Origin: a virus
Reading direction: 5' to 3' (one strand)
DNA length: 64,000 nucleotides
IMG/VR virus record: IMGVR_UViG_3300042294_004068
Coordinates: 1-64,000 of that record
This document shows positions 54,339 to 64,000 of this stretch, piece by piece; within the stretch, counting starts at the first letter, position 1; every line of letters starts with the position of its first letter. Under the pieces are notes generated by a model. It was not told the DNA's origin and did not search any database. It saw nothing but the letters and a program-made list of their open reading frames with translations. A program made the translations under genes and the position numbers.

Positions 54339-54989
54339 GTGGCAGCAATTGATTTTCCAACGCCCGTAGTAGTTGGAGAAGAGTTCACATCTGGCGGTCA
54401 AACCTGGGTCTGGACTGGACTAGTTTGGGAAGCTAAGCGTGTAACTCCAACAGGTCCTACTGGTCCACAAGGTATTCAGGGTCCTACTGGAGCTACAGGT
54501 CCACAAGGTGACACTGGTCCACAAGGTATTCAAGGTCCGACAGGCCCAGTATCAGATGTAGCTGGTCCTAGTGGTCCAATTGGTCCTACTGGTCCACAAG
54601 GACCTACAGGTCCACAGGGTTTGCAAGGAGACCAAGGTCCTCGCGGTTTTACTGGTCCAACTGGAGCAGATTCAAATGTTACAGGTCCTCAAGGTCCAAC
54701 AGGCCCTCGTGGTGTTACAGGTCCTACTGGTACTACAGGACCACAGTCTGAAGTTCCAGGTCCTACAGGTCCTACTGGCCCAGTCGGTAAGTTTACTGCT
54801 AGCCCAACTCAACCTGACTTGTTGACTGCCGTTAATGGTGATGCTTGGTTTGATACAAACACCGCTATTACTTATGTTTTTTACAACGGAGTTTTTATTG
54901 AGACTCAGGGTGGTTCAACAGGACCAGCTGGAGCAACAGGTCCTGTAGGTTCTTTTGCTGTTAGCACAAGCTGGTGGTTAGGTACGTAA
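54339..54989 (+). CDS. Short collagen-like tail-fibre protein 3 (216 aa)
   Basis: [27 protein letters not shown] anchor homologous to the two fibres at 50581 and 51297. A collagen-like tract (about 36-147) and a [22 protein letters not shown] domain follow. It ends soon after a second collagen bit, without a large head. GTG start with an AAAGGAG SD. Confidence 0.83.
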   Translation: MAAIDFPTPVVVGEEFTSGGQTWVWTGLVWEAKRVTPTGPTGPQGIQGPTGATGPQGDTGPQGIQGPTGPVSDVAGPSGPIGPTGPQGPTGPQGLQGDQGPRGFTGPTGADSNVTGPQGPTGPRGVTGPTGTTGPQSEVPGPTGPTGPVGKFTASPTQPDLLTAVNGDAWFDTNTAITYVFYNGVFIETQGGSTGPAGATGPVGSFAVSTSWWLGT

Positions 54990-54991
54990 TA

Positions 54992-55084
54992 ATGCAAAAC
55001 ACGAGCACTTTTTTAAAATCAAAGATTTGTAGCAGTGGTATTCTACTAACAGATCTCGTGTGTGGTGAGAGAGGTAATGAATAA
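54992..55084 (+). CDS. 30-aa ORF coupled to the 55084 tail gene
   Basis: Its TAA overlaps the ATG of the next gene (TAATG). It parallels the 30-aa ORF before the giant fibre gene, although the sequences are unrelated. A weak candidate for a coupling leader. Confidence 0.35.
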   Translation: MQNTSTFLKSKICSSGILLTDLVCGERGNE

Positions 55085-57768
55085 TGCCCGGCTTTTTAGG
55101 TGGTAGCTCAGGCGGCTCAAGCGGTGTTGGTGGAGAAATTAACTTCCCAAAGGAGTTTATTGACCCAGTAACTAAACTTCGCGTATCCGAGCCTGAGAAC
55201 CTCATCGATACCGACTTTGAATATGGTCTTCAGCCTACTAAGTGGGAAACTGTTGAGCTCATCAACAACACTCCATCATTCTTTTCTAAGTCTGGTGACA
55301 CCACTATTCCCAACATTACTGCCATCACAACTAACGATGGCACACGTGAAATTACCGTCAGCACTGGCCTCCCACACGGGCTTGCGGTCGGTATTCCTAT
55401 TAACGTAACAGGAACAAAATCAATTACAGCCGATGGTGCATACATCATCAACTCTATTCCGAACCCAAATACTTTCACCTACCTATGTCGCGACGTTCAG
55501 CTAGGCAATAACTCTATTGAAGACCTTTACTCCTCAGTTATTACAGGCGAGTTTTTCCAAGGTTCGCAGCTGCGTCTAGCAGACGCCGCTGGTATTACAA
55601 CAGACGGTGAGTCAGTTTCAACACTTACTGTTACAACAGGTTCTACTCACGGTTTTTATGTTGACACTCCGTTCTATTTCTTGAACCTAAACTCAACTAT
55701 TTCGCAGGAATTCCCTGCAAATAACAACGAAGCTAAGTCTTTTGACGCTTCTAACTCTGCTGTAGCCCAAACATTTGACGGTTCTAACACTCTTTCTCAA
55801 ATCAATATTGATTGGTCTAACTCTGCAACTGTAGCTGGCGTTACTAGCACAGTTAATATGAATGCTCAAAACCTTGTGAACAACACTATTACTGTTGCTC
55901 ACGGCACAGAAAATTTTGCAAACAGAGCTGTTGGAACTCCGTTTTACTATGATGTTGTATCTGGAGGCGGATATTTTGCTACCAATCCTCGCGGCGTTGT
56001 CTTCCTAAAAACAGCAACTGCTCTAGGAACTTCTAGCTCTACCTTCCAAGTTTCAGCAGTTCCAGATGGTGATGTCATTGAAATCCCAACCACAATGACA
56101 GGAACTTTCCAGTTAGCTAACCAAGCACGTACTTTTGCTGGAAATAATACTAACTCTCTTACAGAAGTTGTAGTTGATATTGTTAAAGATACTCCAAAAG
56201 TTTTTGATGGTTCAAACAGCTCTGTTCAAATAGGTCAAGTAACTTCCTACAGCGGCTCCCTAGTAAACGTCACTTCAGCCCAAGCAATCCCTCTCGAGTG
56301 GTACTTCGGAGCTATGGTTTTCTACAACACCACTGGTACCGCTGCAAACGGTCTTACAAATAACACCACTTATTTTATTGACTCTTTCTTCTCTACTGGC
56401 GGACTTAACTACGCTTTCACTCTTAAACCTCTTCCAACTTCAGCAACAATTACATCAATTTCTGGTGGAACTGGTACTCAAACATTTAAACAAATTGGTG
56501 TGTCTCCAGATAGAGATATCTTCCACGTAAAAGACCACGGATACTCTCGCTTTGACATGCTTCGCTATGTTTCACCTGAAAACGGTGCTTTTACAGTAGT
56601 TGACTCATCTCAAGTCAAAAATTTCTACTTTGTAGCTACAGTTATTGACCAACACAACTTCACTTTGAATCAGACCGTTGGTGAGCTAAGCCCACTAACT
56701 ATCTCAAGATCAGGCTTTTCTAGATACGCAATTACTCCAACAACCGTGACGCCTATAGGTATGACTGCCCCTATTACTTATGCAGTTACAAGCGGAACTC
56801 TTCCATCAGGTCTGTCTCTCAACCCTTCAACTGGAGTTGTTTCTGGAACTCCTACAGAAAATATTGCAGTCCCAGGACGTCAAGTTATTATTACTGGTAC
56901 AGACGTAGACGGCATTTCTGCATTCCAAGTACATACATATCAGTTTGATCAACCTCCTGCTTTGTACTCATTCTCAAGCGTTACATTCACACCAGGTGGT
57001 GCTGGTGGTACAGGTGGTCCTAACCTATCTCAAGCTCGCTCGGGTGCGGGCAACCCTTCATGGGGTAATACTTATATCAACATGCCAGGCAACACTGGAA
57101 CAATTGTTTGGACTGTCCCTGAGGTTGCAACATACCGAGTAGAAGCTTATGGAGCAGCTGGTGGTTGGTCCAACGGTTGGGGTGCTCGTGGTGGCTATGG
57201 AACTCGTATGCGTGGAGACTTTAACTGGAGTCTCGGCGATGAAATTAAAATTGTTGTAGGTCAAGCTGGCTCTAATGATGGTTCTACTGGTGCTGGTGGT
57301 GGTGGAAGTTTTGTTGCTCGTCGCTCAGATAACCTTCCATACTTAGTTGCTGGCGGTGGCGGTGGAGCGGGCGCTGGCTGGTACGGATATTCTGACGCAA
57401 CTACTGGTGAATCTTCCCGAGGATCTAACTCATTTGGTGGAGCAGGTGGCGGTAACGGTGGTAACGGCGAGTCTCATGGTGGAGGCGGCGGTTTCTATGG
57501 GAACGGCGGCGGCTGGGCAGGACCTGGCACATCATTCGTAAATGGTGCATACGGCGGCTCTTACTCAAACGCTGGTGGTTTTGGTGGCGGTGGTGCTAAC
57601 CGCGGTTGGGCTGGCGGTTCTGGCGGTGGCGGTGGTTACGCTGGTGGACCAAGTTCTTGGTGGTCATCTGCTGGTGGTGGAGCAGGTTCATACAATGCTG
57701 GTGCTAACCGTAGTGATTCGGAAGTTGCCAGTGGCGGTAACGGTCAAGTTTCAATTACGAGACTGTAG
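55084..57768 (+). CDS. Tail or virion structural protein with Ig-like and Gly-rich domains (894 aa)
   Basis: The N-terminus GGSSGVGGEINFPKEFIDPVTKLRV matches phage virion proteins that begin after a Gly-rich start. Several beta-rich repeats follow (HGL, HGFYV and HGYSRFDML segments). A putative Ig domain (LPSGLSLNPSTGVVSGTP, near residue 577) precedes a C-terminal glycine-rich domain (about 640-894) with GGGGSF and AGGGGGAG patterns. Such Gly-rich modules occur in tail-tip receptor-binding proteins. SD AGAGAGG. Confidence 0.8.
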   Translation: MPGFLGGSSGGSSGVGGEINFPKEFIDPVTKLRVSEPENLIDTDFEYGLQPTKWETVELINNTPSFFSKSGDTTIPNITAITTNDGTREITVSTGLPHGLAVGIPINVTGTKSITADGAYIINSIPNPNTFTYLCRDVQLGNNSIEDLYSSVITGEFFQGSQLRLADAAGITTDGESVSTLTVTTGSTHGFYVDTPFYFLNLNSTISQEFPANNNEAKSFDASNSAVAQTFDGSNTLSQINIDWSNSATVAGVTSTVNMNAQNLVNNTITVAHGTENFANRAVGTPFYYDVVSGGGYFATNPRGVVFLKTATALGTSSSTFQVSAVPDGDVIEIPTTMTGTFQLANQARTFAGNNTNSLTEVVVDIVKDTPKVFDGSNSSVQIGQVTSYSGSLVNVTSAQAIPLEWYFGAMVFYNTTGTAANGLTNNTTYFIDSFFSTGGLNYAFTLKPLPTSATITSISGGTGTQTFKQIGVSPDRDIFHVKDHGYSRFDMLRYVSPENGAFTVVDSSQVKNFYFVATVIDQHNFTLNQTVGELSPLTISRSGFSRYAITPTTVTPIGMTAPITYAVTSGTLPSGLSLNPSTGVVSGTPTENIAVPGRQVIITGTDVDGISAFQVHTYQFDQPPALYSFSSVTFTPGGAGGTGGPNLSQARSGAGNPSWGNTYINMPGNTGTIVWTVPEVATYRVEAYGAAGGWSNGWGARGGYGTRMRGDFNWSLGDEIKIVVGQAGSNDGSTGAGGGGSFVARRSDNLPYLVAGGGGGAGAGWYGYSDATTGESSRGSNSFGGAGGGNGGNGESHGGGGGFYGNGGGWAGPGTSFVNGAYGGSYSNAGGFGGGGANRGWAGGSGGGGGYAGGPSSWWSSAGGGAGSYNAGANRSDSEVASGGNGQVSITRL

Positions 57769-57785
57769 GAAAGAGGATAATATAA

Positions 57786-60700
57786 ATGCCAATTAACGTA
57801 ACAGCTGCTGGTGCTGTTGGTACTCACTCTTTTTCTAGAGTAAACGTGAATCTTGATGAAGATTTCATCTACTTTAAGAATACAGCCCCGAACGTTATCC
57901 CAGCTGCCCTAGCTCCTGGAGTAGCATTTTTGTATACATCTGGTGTTGGGTCAGTTACAGGATTTACCGAGAATGGTCTTGTTTATGTAACTACAACTCA
58001 ACCAAAAAAACTACAATTTAGTGCAACTTTTAATGGCTCAGCACTCAATCTTACTGATAGCGCAGCTGGTTCAATTAAGTTTAATACTCCAATTGTTTAC
58101 GCAAATAAGCTAAATATTGACGCATCAACACCAACAAATCAAGCAGTGAAGTATTACACAAACGGAACTCCTTTAGTTGGCTTGACTAGTGGAGATACAT
58201 ACTTCTTAAAGAACGTATCAATTTCTGAGTTTGCTGGTTCACAGGCACTTTATGCCTTTACTAGCCACACCTTTACAACCTGTGGAAAGACTGGTCGTGT
58301 TGGACCTACTCAAACAGAAATGCGTAACTTTTATAATACAACTTGGGACGATCAATATATTTCTCAGGGTTCATTTGTCGGTTATCAAGACTGGACAGTT
58401 CCTGTATCTGGTATTTACAGCTTTAACGTTCGTGGTGCTTCTGGTTTTGATGGTAACGGATCTGGTGGTGTAGGCCGCGGAGCTGTTGTTGAAGGACGTA
58501 TTGCTTTAACTAAAGGTGAAGTTATTACAATCGCCGTTGGTCAACGTGGTGAGCAAGGTGGAAGTGCTACATGGGGTGGCTCTGGTGGTGGAACATTCGT
58601 TGTTCGTAAAACTGGTAACGAGCCTTTGTTTGTCGCTGGTGGTGGTTCTGCTGAATCAAACTCTGGTGCTGGACGAGATGGTGTTCTTACAAGACTTGGT
58701 GGTACATCTACCAATGGTCAGCAAGCTGGCGGTAGTGTTGGTTTTGGTGGTCGTGCGCAAAGCCCTCTTGGTTACTCTGCTGCTGGTGGAGGTTTCTTCT
58801 CTCGCGGACAGAACGGTAGCTTTGGCTCAGAACCAACATTTGGTGGTGGTTCATTCCTAGACGGTCTAACCATGGGAACTAACATTCGTACTGGTGGTTA
58901 TGGTGGTTTTGGTGGCGGTGGTCAATCTGACGGCAACCGTGTAGGTCAGTCTGGTGGTGGCGGTGGCTACTCTGGTGGTGGCGGTGCTCGTTCTACAACA
59001 GCCAACCAGTCTGGTGGTGGTGGTGGCTCATTCATCGTAGCTACTGCTACAAATGTTGGAACTTCTACAGGTATCTTTGACGGAGCAAACACATTTAATG
59101 GTTCTCCAATTTCAAACCTTTCTACATATAACACAGGTGAAGGTCAAGTTACAGTATCACTAGTTTCTAGCTTTACAACTGGTAACAGTATTCACCCAAC
59201 AGCACAGGATGCAGAAAACGGTACAAATGCAATTGCCATTGCACCAGCTGGTTCTTCATACCACGCTTTTGTGCCAATCAGCTTAGACATTCAAAATGAT
59301 CAAATTCATAGTGCTGCTCCACACACTCTTACAAATGGTGAAGCAGTTCAAGTAAATTTCAATGGAGTTCCTCCAGTTGGAATAACAAATGGATCAATTT
59401 ATTACATAAACACAGTCAGTGCGTTTAGCTACCGATTGAGCACTACTCCTGCACCATCGTTTACAAATATTAACTTAACTGCTCCATCTTCTCGAGAAGT
59501 CGCAACAACTGCTAAGTTGAGTCGTGTTGTTGTAAACACAGCTACTGACACTTTGACTATTAATAACCACGGATTCTTAGTAGACCAACCTCTACGTTAC
59601 AACGTTGGTGATGGAACAGCTATCGTTCCTCTTATTGATCAAGCTACATACTATGTATCTGAAGTTATCAATGCTAACCAAATTAGGTTGAAGTCTTCTT
59701 TGAACTCTCCTACTTACATTAATTTCACTAATACTGGTACTGGTACTGGTCACAGCTTTATCTTCTTGACTGTTAACGCTCTTGAAGATACTCTCTACAT
59801 TCCTAACCACGGCCTTGTATCTGGTCAAGCAATCCGCTATTCAAAGGGTGGTTCTGGAAACGTTGTCATCCCAGGTTTGACTGATAACAACACCTATTAC
59901 ATTGTTAAAGTTGACAACAGCATTGTGCGCCTTGCTACAAACAAAGCATTAAGCATTATTGCAAATATCACTAACCAAGATCCATGGCCAGCAACTGGTA
60001 CTCATTCGCTGTTTATTACATCGCTTGATTACACAACTGACACAATCACTCTTCCAAGTCACGGATTCTTGCAGGGAGAGCTTGTTGAATATGACTCAAA
60101 GGGTCAGACAGTTGTCAATGGTTTGACTACTGCTACTCCATACTACGTAATTTTCGTAGATGGAGATAACATCAAACTTGCTACAACTCCAGAAAATGCT
60201 GATGCAGGTACAGCTGTTGATCTAACAGCGAGCCCAGCAGGTGTTGGACGTCATACTTTACGTTCTTTGTCAAAGACTCCAGATGGTATTTACACCATCA
60301 CTTCTACACCTTCTCCTCAGACATTTACTGTCGAGGCAGCAGGTAACGTTCCAATTATTACAAAGGTGTTTAACCCAAGAGGCACAATCGACCTTGAGCT
60401 AAATACTTTCTTTATTCCTTCTCACGGTTTTACAACTGGAACAAAAGTCACATATGAGCAAGGAGATGCTGCAACTGATATTGCTGGTTTGACAAACAAC
60501 ACTGATTATTATGTTGTTGCAATCAACCGTGACTATCTACGTCTAGCAACTTCAGCAGAAAATGCTGCAGCTGGTATTACTCTTAACATCAGCGACCACG
60601 GTACTGGTGTTGGTCACAAGCTTATTACTGACCAAATCAACGGTAACGTAACTGGTTCAGGAACCGTATCTGTTTCATCTGGTTCTGTTCTTGTTAACGG

Positions 60701-63700
60701 TTCTGGTACTGCGTTCTCGAAGATTCTAAAAGTGGGAGACCGTTTCCGTCTATTCCCACCTAACGTAACTAAGCAGCATGGAACTATGGTTTTTGCTGCT
60801 GCAGATGTAAACACAGCTACAAACTTGATTACAAAGAGCAACACCTTCACTACAGGAACACAAGTTGTGTTCTCTGCTGGTGGTGGAACTGCGCCAGCTC
60901 CTCTAGTAGAAGGAGCTACCTACTTTGTAAGAGCAGTTAGCGCTGGGTCTACTATGACTCTTCACCCAACATCAACTGATGCTACTAACAATACAAACGT
61001 TATTGACCTCACAACAGTTGGTACTGGAAGTAATTTCTCTATATCTAGCACAGTAAAAACATTTGCTGATGCTGATGTGAATACAACTAACAACAGAATT
61101 GTTGACACTCACAATTTTGTCACTGGTGATGTTGTTAAGTTTGCAGCAAATGGTGGTGTACCACCAACACCTCTAGTTGATGGTTACTACTACTATGTTC
61201 GTGCAGTTTCTAACACAGAAATTACTCTGCACACTACATTGAACGATGCTCAAAATAACCTTCAGGCTCTTGACTTCAGTACACAAGGTACTGGTACAGG
61301 GTTCACTCTTACAAACACTGTTCCAGTAGGTCCAATCATTCGTCGTATCACCGCGATTGGTGGAGATACTCAGATTACAGTGGACCGTCCGTATGCAAAC
61401 GCATATAGCGCTGTTTCTTACTCATATCCAACATTCGTCTATGTACGTCCTCAGGGCTACTCACTACACCGTCCATTCGATGGTGGCGTTGAGATGTCAG
61501 TAGGTGCTAAGACATCGTTTGGTCAGATTGTTCGTCAGACTCGTAAGTACTTCCGTTACCAATCAGGTAAGGGTATTCAGTCTTCTTGCGGTGTTAACTT
61601 CCAGCCTTCAATTGACCTTGAGAGTATGAGACAGTTCAGCTCACTTACAGTTGAATGTAAGACTCGTCGCCCTCACGGACTTGTTTCTGGTCTCTTTATT
61701 GTAGTAAATGGTGCAGAAGATTCTTATGGAAATACAAGCACTGTTTACAACGGAGAGTTCCAAGTAACAGTTGTTGACCTAACAACATTCCGATTTACTT
61801 CTACACAACCGATTATTGAAAACCGTGCTTACGGATTCCCTCAGTTCTATGTTCGTGAGTGGTCAAACGGTGCTGTCCGTGAAGGTATGTTCGACTTCCA
61901 GAACGGTGCATACTTCGAGTTCGATGGTGAAGCTATCTACGCCGTACGTCGTTCATCTACTCAGCAGCTAGCAGGTACAGCAGCTGCTCTACAAGGCTCA
62001 GAGCTTATCTTTGGAACAAACACAGCGTTCCAAGCTCAGGTTGAAGTTGGTGACTTTATTGTTATGCGTGGTCAGTCTTATAGAATTACAGAGATTGAGT
62101 CAGATACACGTATGTCGATTCGTCCTGAGTATAAGGGTTCTTCTGGAACAGAGAAGGAATTCAATCCTCAGACTCAAGTCAATACAACCACTGACATCTT
62201 TACAATTATTGGTCATGGTTTTGCTGATCGTTTACCAGTTATCTACAACTCCATTGACGGCGAGCCTATTGGTGGAATGATTAACGGTCGTACATACTAT
62301 GTTGATTTGATTAACAACAACACCTTTAAACTTGTTGCTGACCCAGATTCTGAAATTAACGTAGATTTGTCTACTACAGGAACAACCACAGTCCACTCAT
62401 TTGTACCTGCTAAGTCAGGTATTGTTATGACAAAGACTGTAGATACCCGAGTTCCTCAAAGCCAGTGGAACATCGACGTTTGCGATGGTTCTGGTCCTAC
62501 AGGATATAACTTAGATATTTCTCGTATTCAGATGGCTTACATTGACTACTCTTGGTACGGTGCAGGTAAGATTCGCTTCGGTTTCAAGACTACAGACGGT
62601 CAAGTACAGTACGTTCACGAGTTTGTCCACAACAACAACTTGTTCGAGTCATACTTCCGTTCAGGTAACTTGCCAGCTCGTTATGAAGTTGTAACTTACG
62701 AGAACCCAACTTATATTCCTTACCTCTTCCACTGGGGTACTTCGGTCATCATGGATGGTCGTTTCGATGATGACAACGCGTACCTCTTCACTGGTTCAAG
62801 CCAGACTCTGCAGGTAACTGGAACAACCGCTAAGTCATTTGCTTCATCTGGTATCAACCTAACAACTGACTTGTTTACTGTACAGAGTCACGGTTTTGCA
62901 ACTGGTGATTTGCTACAGTTCCAGTCAATTGCTACTAACGGATTCCCAGGTAATAACCTTTTGAACCCAGCAACTCAGATTGTTGGTTCTAACACAAGAG
63001 CTAACCTGACTAACGATGCGTTGTATGGAGTTCTGGTCAATTCACCTAACTTGATTCACTTGACCCCACCTAACGTAACAATTAGCCGTGGAACTTCATA
63101 TGCAATCAATCCTCAGACAATTACTAGTGCTCAAACTGGTACGACTGTAACTATCGTAACCACACAACCACACAACTTGAGTACTGGTATGTATGTCGGT
63201 GTATACGGCTCAACCCGTGTGCCAAATGGTCCGTTCTATGTGACAGTTACTAACTCAACTACATTCACATATCAGGCAACCAACGTTTCAACACCTGTGA
63301 CTGCACTAAATGATCCAGCTATCATCATCTCTGAGGTCATTAACTTCACTACCCAAGGAAACACCCAGTACACTTACTTCTTATATCCAAATGGCTCATT
63401 GAACAACACATCTGGTCCTAACTACCAGCCATTGTTATCAATTCGCCTCTCTCCTTCAGTATCTGAAGGTTTGACAGGTAAGCTTGGTGACCGAGACGTT
63501 ATCAACCGAATGCAGCTACGTTTGCAGGAAATTGGTGTGTCTACGACACAGTTGGTTGACTGTAAGGTTCTTCTAAATCCACGTCTAAACAACCTAAACT
63601 TCGTGGGTGTAGATACACCTTCCTTGACTCAGATTGTTGAGCACACAGCTCAGGACACAGTGTCTGGTGGAGTTCAGGTTTACAACTTCCGTGCTGCTGG

Positions 63701-63890
63701 TGGTGCTAGCGGTGCTGAAGACACCACTGTGGTAGATGTTTCAAGCCTGTTTGAGTTGTCAAACTCTATTCTTGGTGGAGACTCAATTTTCCCAGATGGT
63801 CCAGACATCTTGACAATTGCAGTATCTAGATTGACTGGTAACGCTACACTAACCTCAGCGAAGATGTCATGGGCAGAAGCTCAGGCGTAG
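57786..63890 (+). CDS. Giant tail or baseplate-associated protein (2034 aa)
   Basis: N-terminal beta repeat (about 1-150), then a Gly-rich domain (about 215-465) related to that of the preceding protein. Many repeats of about 60-90 residues follow with a shared NNHGF-G-Y-G-L-TYYV-NN-I-L pattern. A C-terminal module (about 1225-1650) has YQSGKGIQ, VPQSQWNID and LPARYEVV, homologous to the orphan 16881 protein, and more repeats follow. Virion structural. SD GGAAAGAGG. Confidence 0.82.
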   Translation: MPINVTAAGAVGTHSFSRVNVNLDEDFIYFKNTAPNVIPAALAPGVAFLYTSGVGSVTGFTENGLVYVTTTQPKKLQFSATFNGSALNLTDSAAGSIKFNTPIVYANKLNIDASTPTNQAVKYYTNGTPLVGLTSGDTYFLKNVSISEFAGSQALYAFTSHTFTTCGKTGRVGPTQTEMRNFYNTTWDDQYISQGSFVGYQDWTVPVSGIYSFNVRGASGFDGNGSGGVGRGAVVEGRIALTKGEVITIAVGQRGEQGGSATWGGSGGGTFVVRKTGNEPLFVAGGGSAESNSGAGRDGVLTRLGGTSTNGQQAGGSVGFGGRAQSPLGYSAAGGGFFSRGQNGSFGSEPTFGGGSFLDGLTMGTNIRTGGYGGFGGGGQSDGNRVGQSGGGGGYSGGGGARSTTANQSGGGGGSFIVATATNVGTSTGIFDGANTFNGSPISNLSTYNTGEGQVTVSLVSSFTTGNSIHPTAQDAENGTNAIAIAPAGSSYHAFVPISLDIQNDQIHSAAPHTLTNGEAVQVNFNGVPPVGITNGSIYYINTVSAFSYRLSTTPAPSFTNINLTAPSSREVATTAKLSRVVVNTATDTLTINNHGFLVDQPLRYNVGDGTAIVPLIDQATYYVSEVINANQIRLKSSLNSPTYINFTNTGTGTGHSFIFLTVNALEDTLYIPNHGLVSGQAIRYSKGGSGNVVIPGLTDNNTYYIVKVDNSIVRLATNKALSIIANITNQDPWPATGTHSLFITSLDYTTDTITLPSHGFLQGELVEYDSKGQTVVNGLTTATPYYVIFVDGDNIKLATTPENADAGTAVDLTASPAGVGRHTLRSLSKTPDGIYTITSTPSPQTFTVEAAGNVPIITKVFNPRGTIDLELNTFFIPSHGFTTGTKVTYEQGDAATDIAGLTNNTDYYVVAINRDYLRLATSAENAAAGITLNISDHGTGVGHKLITDQINGNVTGSGTVSVSSGSVLVNGSGTAFSKILKVGDRFRLFPPNVTKQHGTMVFAAADVNTATNLITKSNTFTTGTQVVFSAGGGTAPAPLVEGATYFVRAVSAGSTMTLHPTSTDATNNTNVIDLTTVGTGSNFSISSTVKTFADADVNTTNNRIVDTHNFVTGDVVKFAANGGVPPTPLVDGYYYYVRAVSNTEITLHTTLNDAQNNLQALDFSTQGTGTGFTLTNTVPVGPIIRRITAIGGDTQITVDRPYANAYSAVSYSYPTFVYVRPQGYSLHRPFDGGVEMSVGAKTSFGQIVRQTRKYFRYQSGKGIQSSCGVNFQPSIDLESMRQFSSLTVECKTRRPHGLVSGLFIVVNGAEDSYGNTSTVYNGEFQVTVVDLTTFRFTSTQPIIENRAYGFPQFYVREWSNGAVREGMFDFQNGAYFEFDGEAIYAVRRSSTQQLAGTAAALQGSELIFGTNTAFQAQVEVGDFIVMRGQSYRITEIESDTRMSIRPEYKGSSGTEKEFNPQTQVNTTTDIFTIIGHGFADRLPVIYNSIDGEPIGGMINGRTYYVDLINNNTFKLVADPDSEINVDLSTTGTTTVHSFVPAKSGIVMTKTVDTRVPQSQWNIDVCDGSGPTGYNLDISRIQMAYIDYSWYGAGKIRFGFKTTDGQVQYVHEFVHNNNLFESYFRSGNLPARYEVVTYENPTYIPYLFHWGTSVIMDGRFDDDNAYLFTGSSQTLQVTGTTAKSFASSGINLTTDLFTVQSHGFATGDLLQFQSIATNGFPGNNLLNPATQIVGSNTRANLTNDALYGVLVNSPNLIHLTPPNVTISRGTSYAINPQTITSAQTGTTVTIVTTQPHNLSTGMYVGVYGSTRVPNGPFYVTVTNSTTFTYQATNVSTPVTALNDPAIIISEVINFTTQGNTQYTYFLYPNGSLNNTSGPNYQPLLSIRLSPSVSEGLTGKLGDRDVINRMQLRLQEIGVSTTQLVDCKVLLNPRLNNLNFVGVDTPSLTQIVEHTAQDTVSGGVQVYNFRAAGGASGAEDTTVVDVSSLFELSNSILGGDSIFPDGPDILTIAVSRLTGNATLTSAKMSWAEAQA

Positions 63891-63899
63891 GAGAGACAC

Positions 63900-64000
63900 A
63901 TGCCAATTCAGCGACTTGGGATTCAGAACCCAACGGGTAATACTGATACTGTTCTTGCTACATTTTCTGAAGCGCACCTTGTTTCAGTAATTATTGCCAA
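63900..64000 (+). CDS. Virion structural protein, N-terminal fragment (cut by window end)
   Basis: Begins MPIQRLGIQNPTGNTDTVL, like small phage structural proteins with an N-terminal IQRLG motif. Only about 33 residues are seen. An AGGAGA SD precedes the ATG. Confidence 0.65.
   Translation, partial: MPIQRLGIQNPTGNTDTVLATFSEAHLVSVIIA

Noticed and set aside
59592-60850. Minus-strand ORFs in the 57786 tail gene
   Set aside because: They lack starts with SD, and the plus-strand frame is continuous and repeats a recognisable domain; they are shadows.

Overview
The window is a stretch of a tailed-phage (Caudoviricetes) genome. It has a large terminase subunit (37924-39345), a primase-helicase (39342-41963 on the minus strand), a long array of collagen-like tail-fibre genes (44266-64000) and two lysis or peptidoglycan-hydrolase regions. 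The host is inferred to be an actinobacterium. A DUF3039 protein and a DUF7455-like protein, both actinobacterial families, lie at 14903-15344, and several small proteins resemble conserved actinophage hypotheticals. About ten genes have a -10 hexamer exactly six bases before the start codon, the layout of leaderless actinobacterial mRNAs. The base composition is fairly AT-rich by eye. Together these suggest a low-GC planktonic actinobacterium, but that is inference.

Layout. Positions 1-3801 are mostly minus strand: small zinc-finger and coiled-coil proteins, a small-terminase-like protein and a holin-like protein. Positions 3802-4240 are a repeat-dense non-coding block. From 4241 to about 11665 come a glycosyltransferase, nucleotide metabolism (B12-dependent ribonucleotide reductase, NrdH-type redoxin, DUF4406) and two M23 endopeptidases. 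Positions 11683-14893 form a coupled three-gene operon around a flavin-dependent halogenase. Positions 14903-21321 hold SpeD, an orphan tail-like protein, an ABC-ATPase/GNAT fusion and a polysaccharide pyruvyl transferase-like protein. Positions 21406-24326 carry a cytidylyltransferase, a DUF4430-like secreted protein, a cobalamin adenosyltransferase and two tRNAs. Positions 25238-26605 are the lysis cassette (lipoprotein, two-TM protein, CHAP endolysin). It is followed by a CPA2-type cation/proton antiporter, a methyltransferase, a secreted NlpC/P60 protein preceded by a perfect CRP-type palindrome, an AhpD-like protein, a Dam-type methylase, ThyX and a serine recombinase. Positions 33481-39345 contain a giant secreted PA14 protein and the terminase genes. 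The rest is the tail-fibre array.

How the genes fit together. NrdJ, NrdH and ThyX make DNA precursors. The cobalamin adenosyltransferase, with the DUF4430-like protein, could keep the B12-dependent NrdJ supplied with adenosylcobalamin. The glycosyltransferase, pyruvyl transferase, cytidylyltransferase and GH130-like genes suggest glycan decoration or remodelling. The two tRNAs read ACA (Thr) and CAA (Gln), the codons used heavily in the Gly-Pro-Thr and Gly-Pro-Gln triplets of the collagen-like fibres. Four peptidoglycan hydrolases point to a layered strategy for entry, remodelling and lysis. Most unusual are the halogenase operon with its three-member family of unknown proteins, the B12 module, the antiporter, the repeat-dense block and a 20-bp element repeated before several genes.
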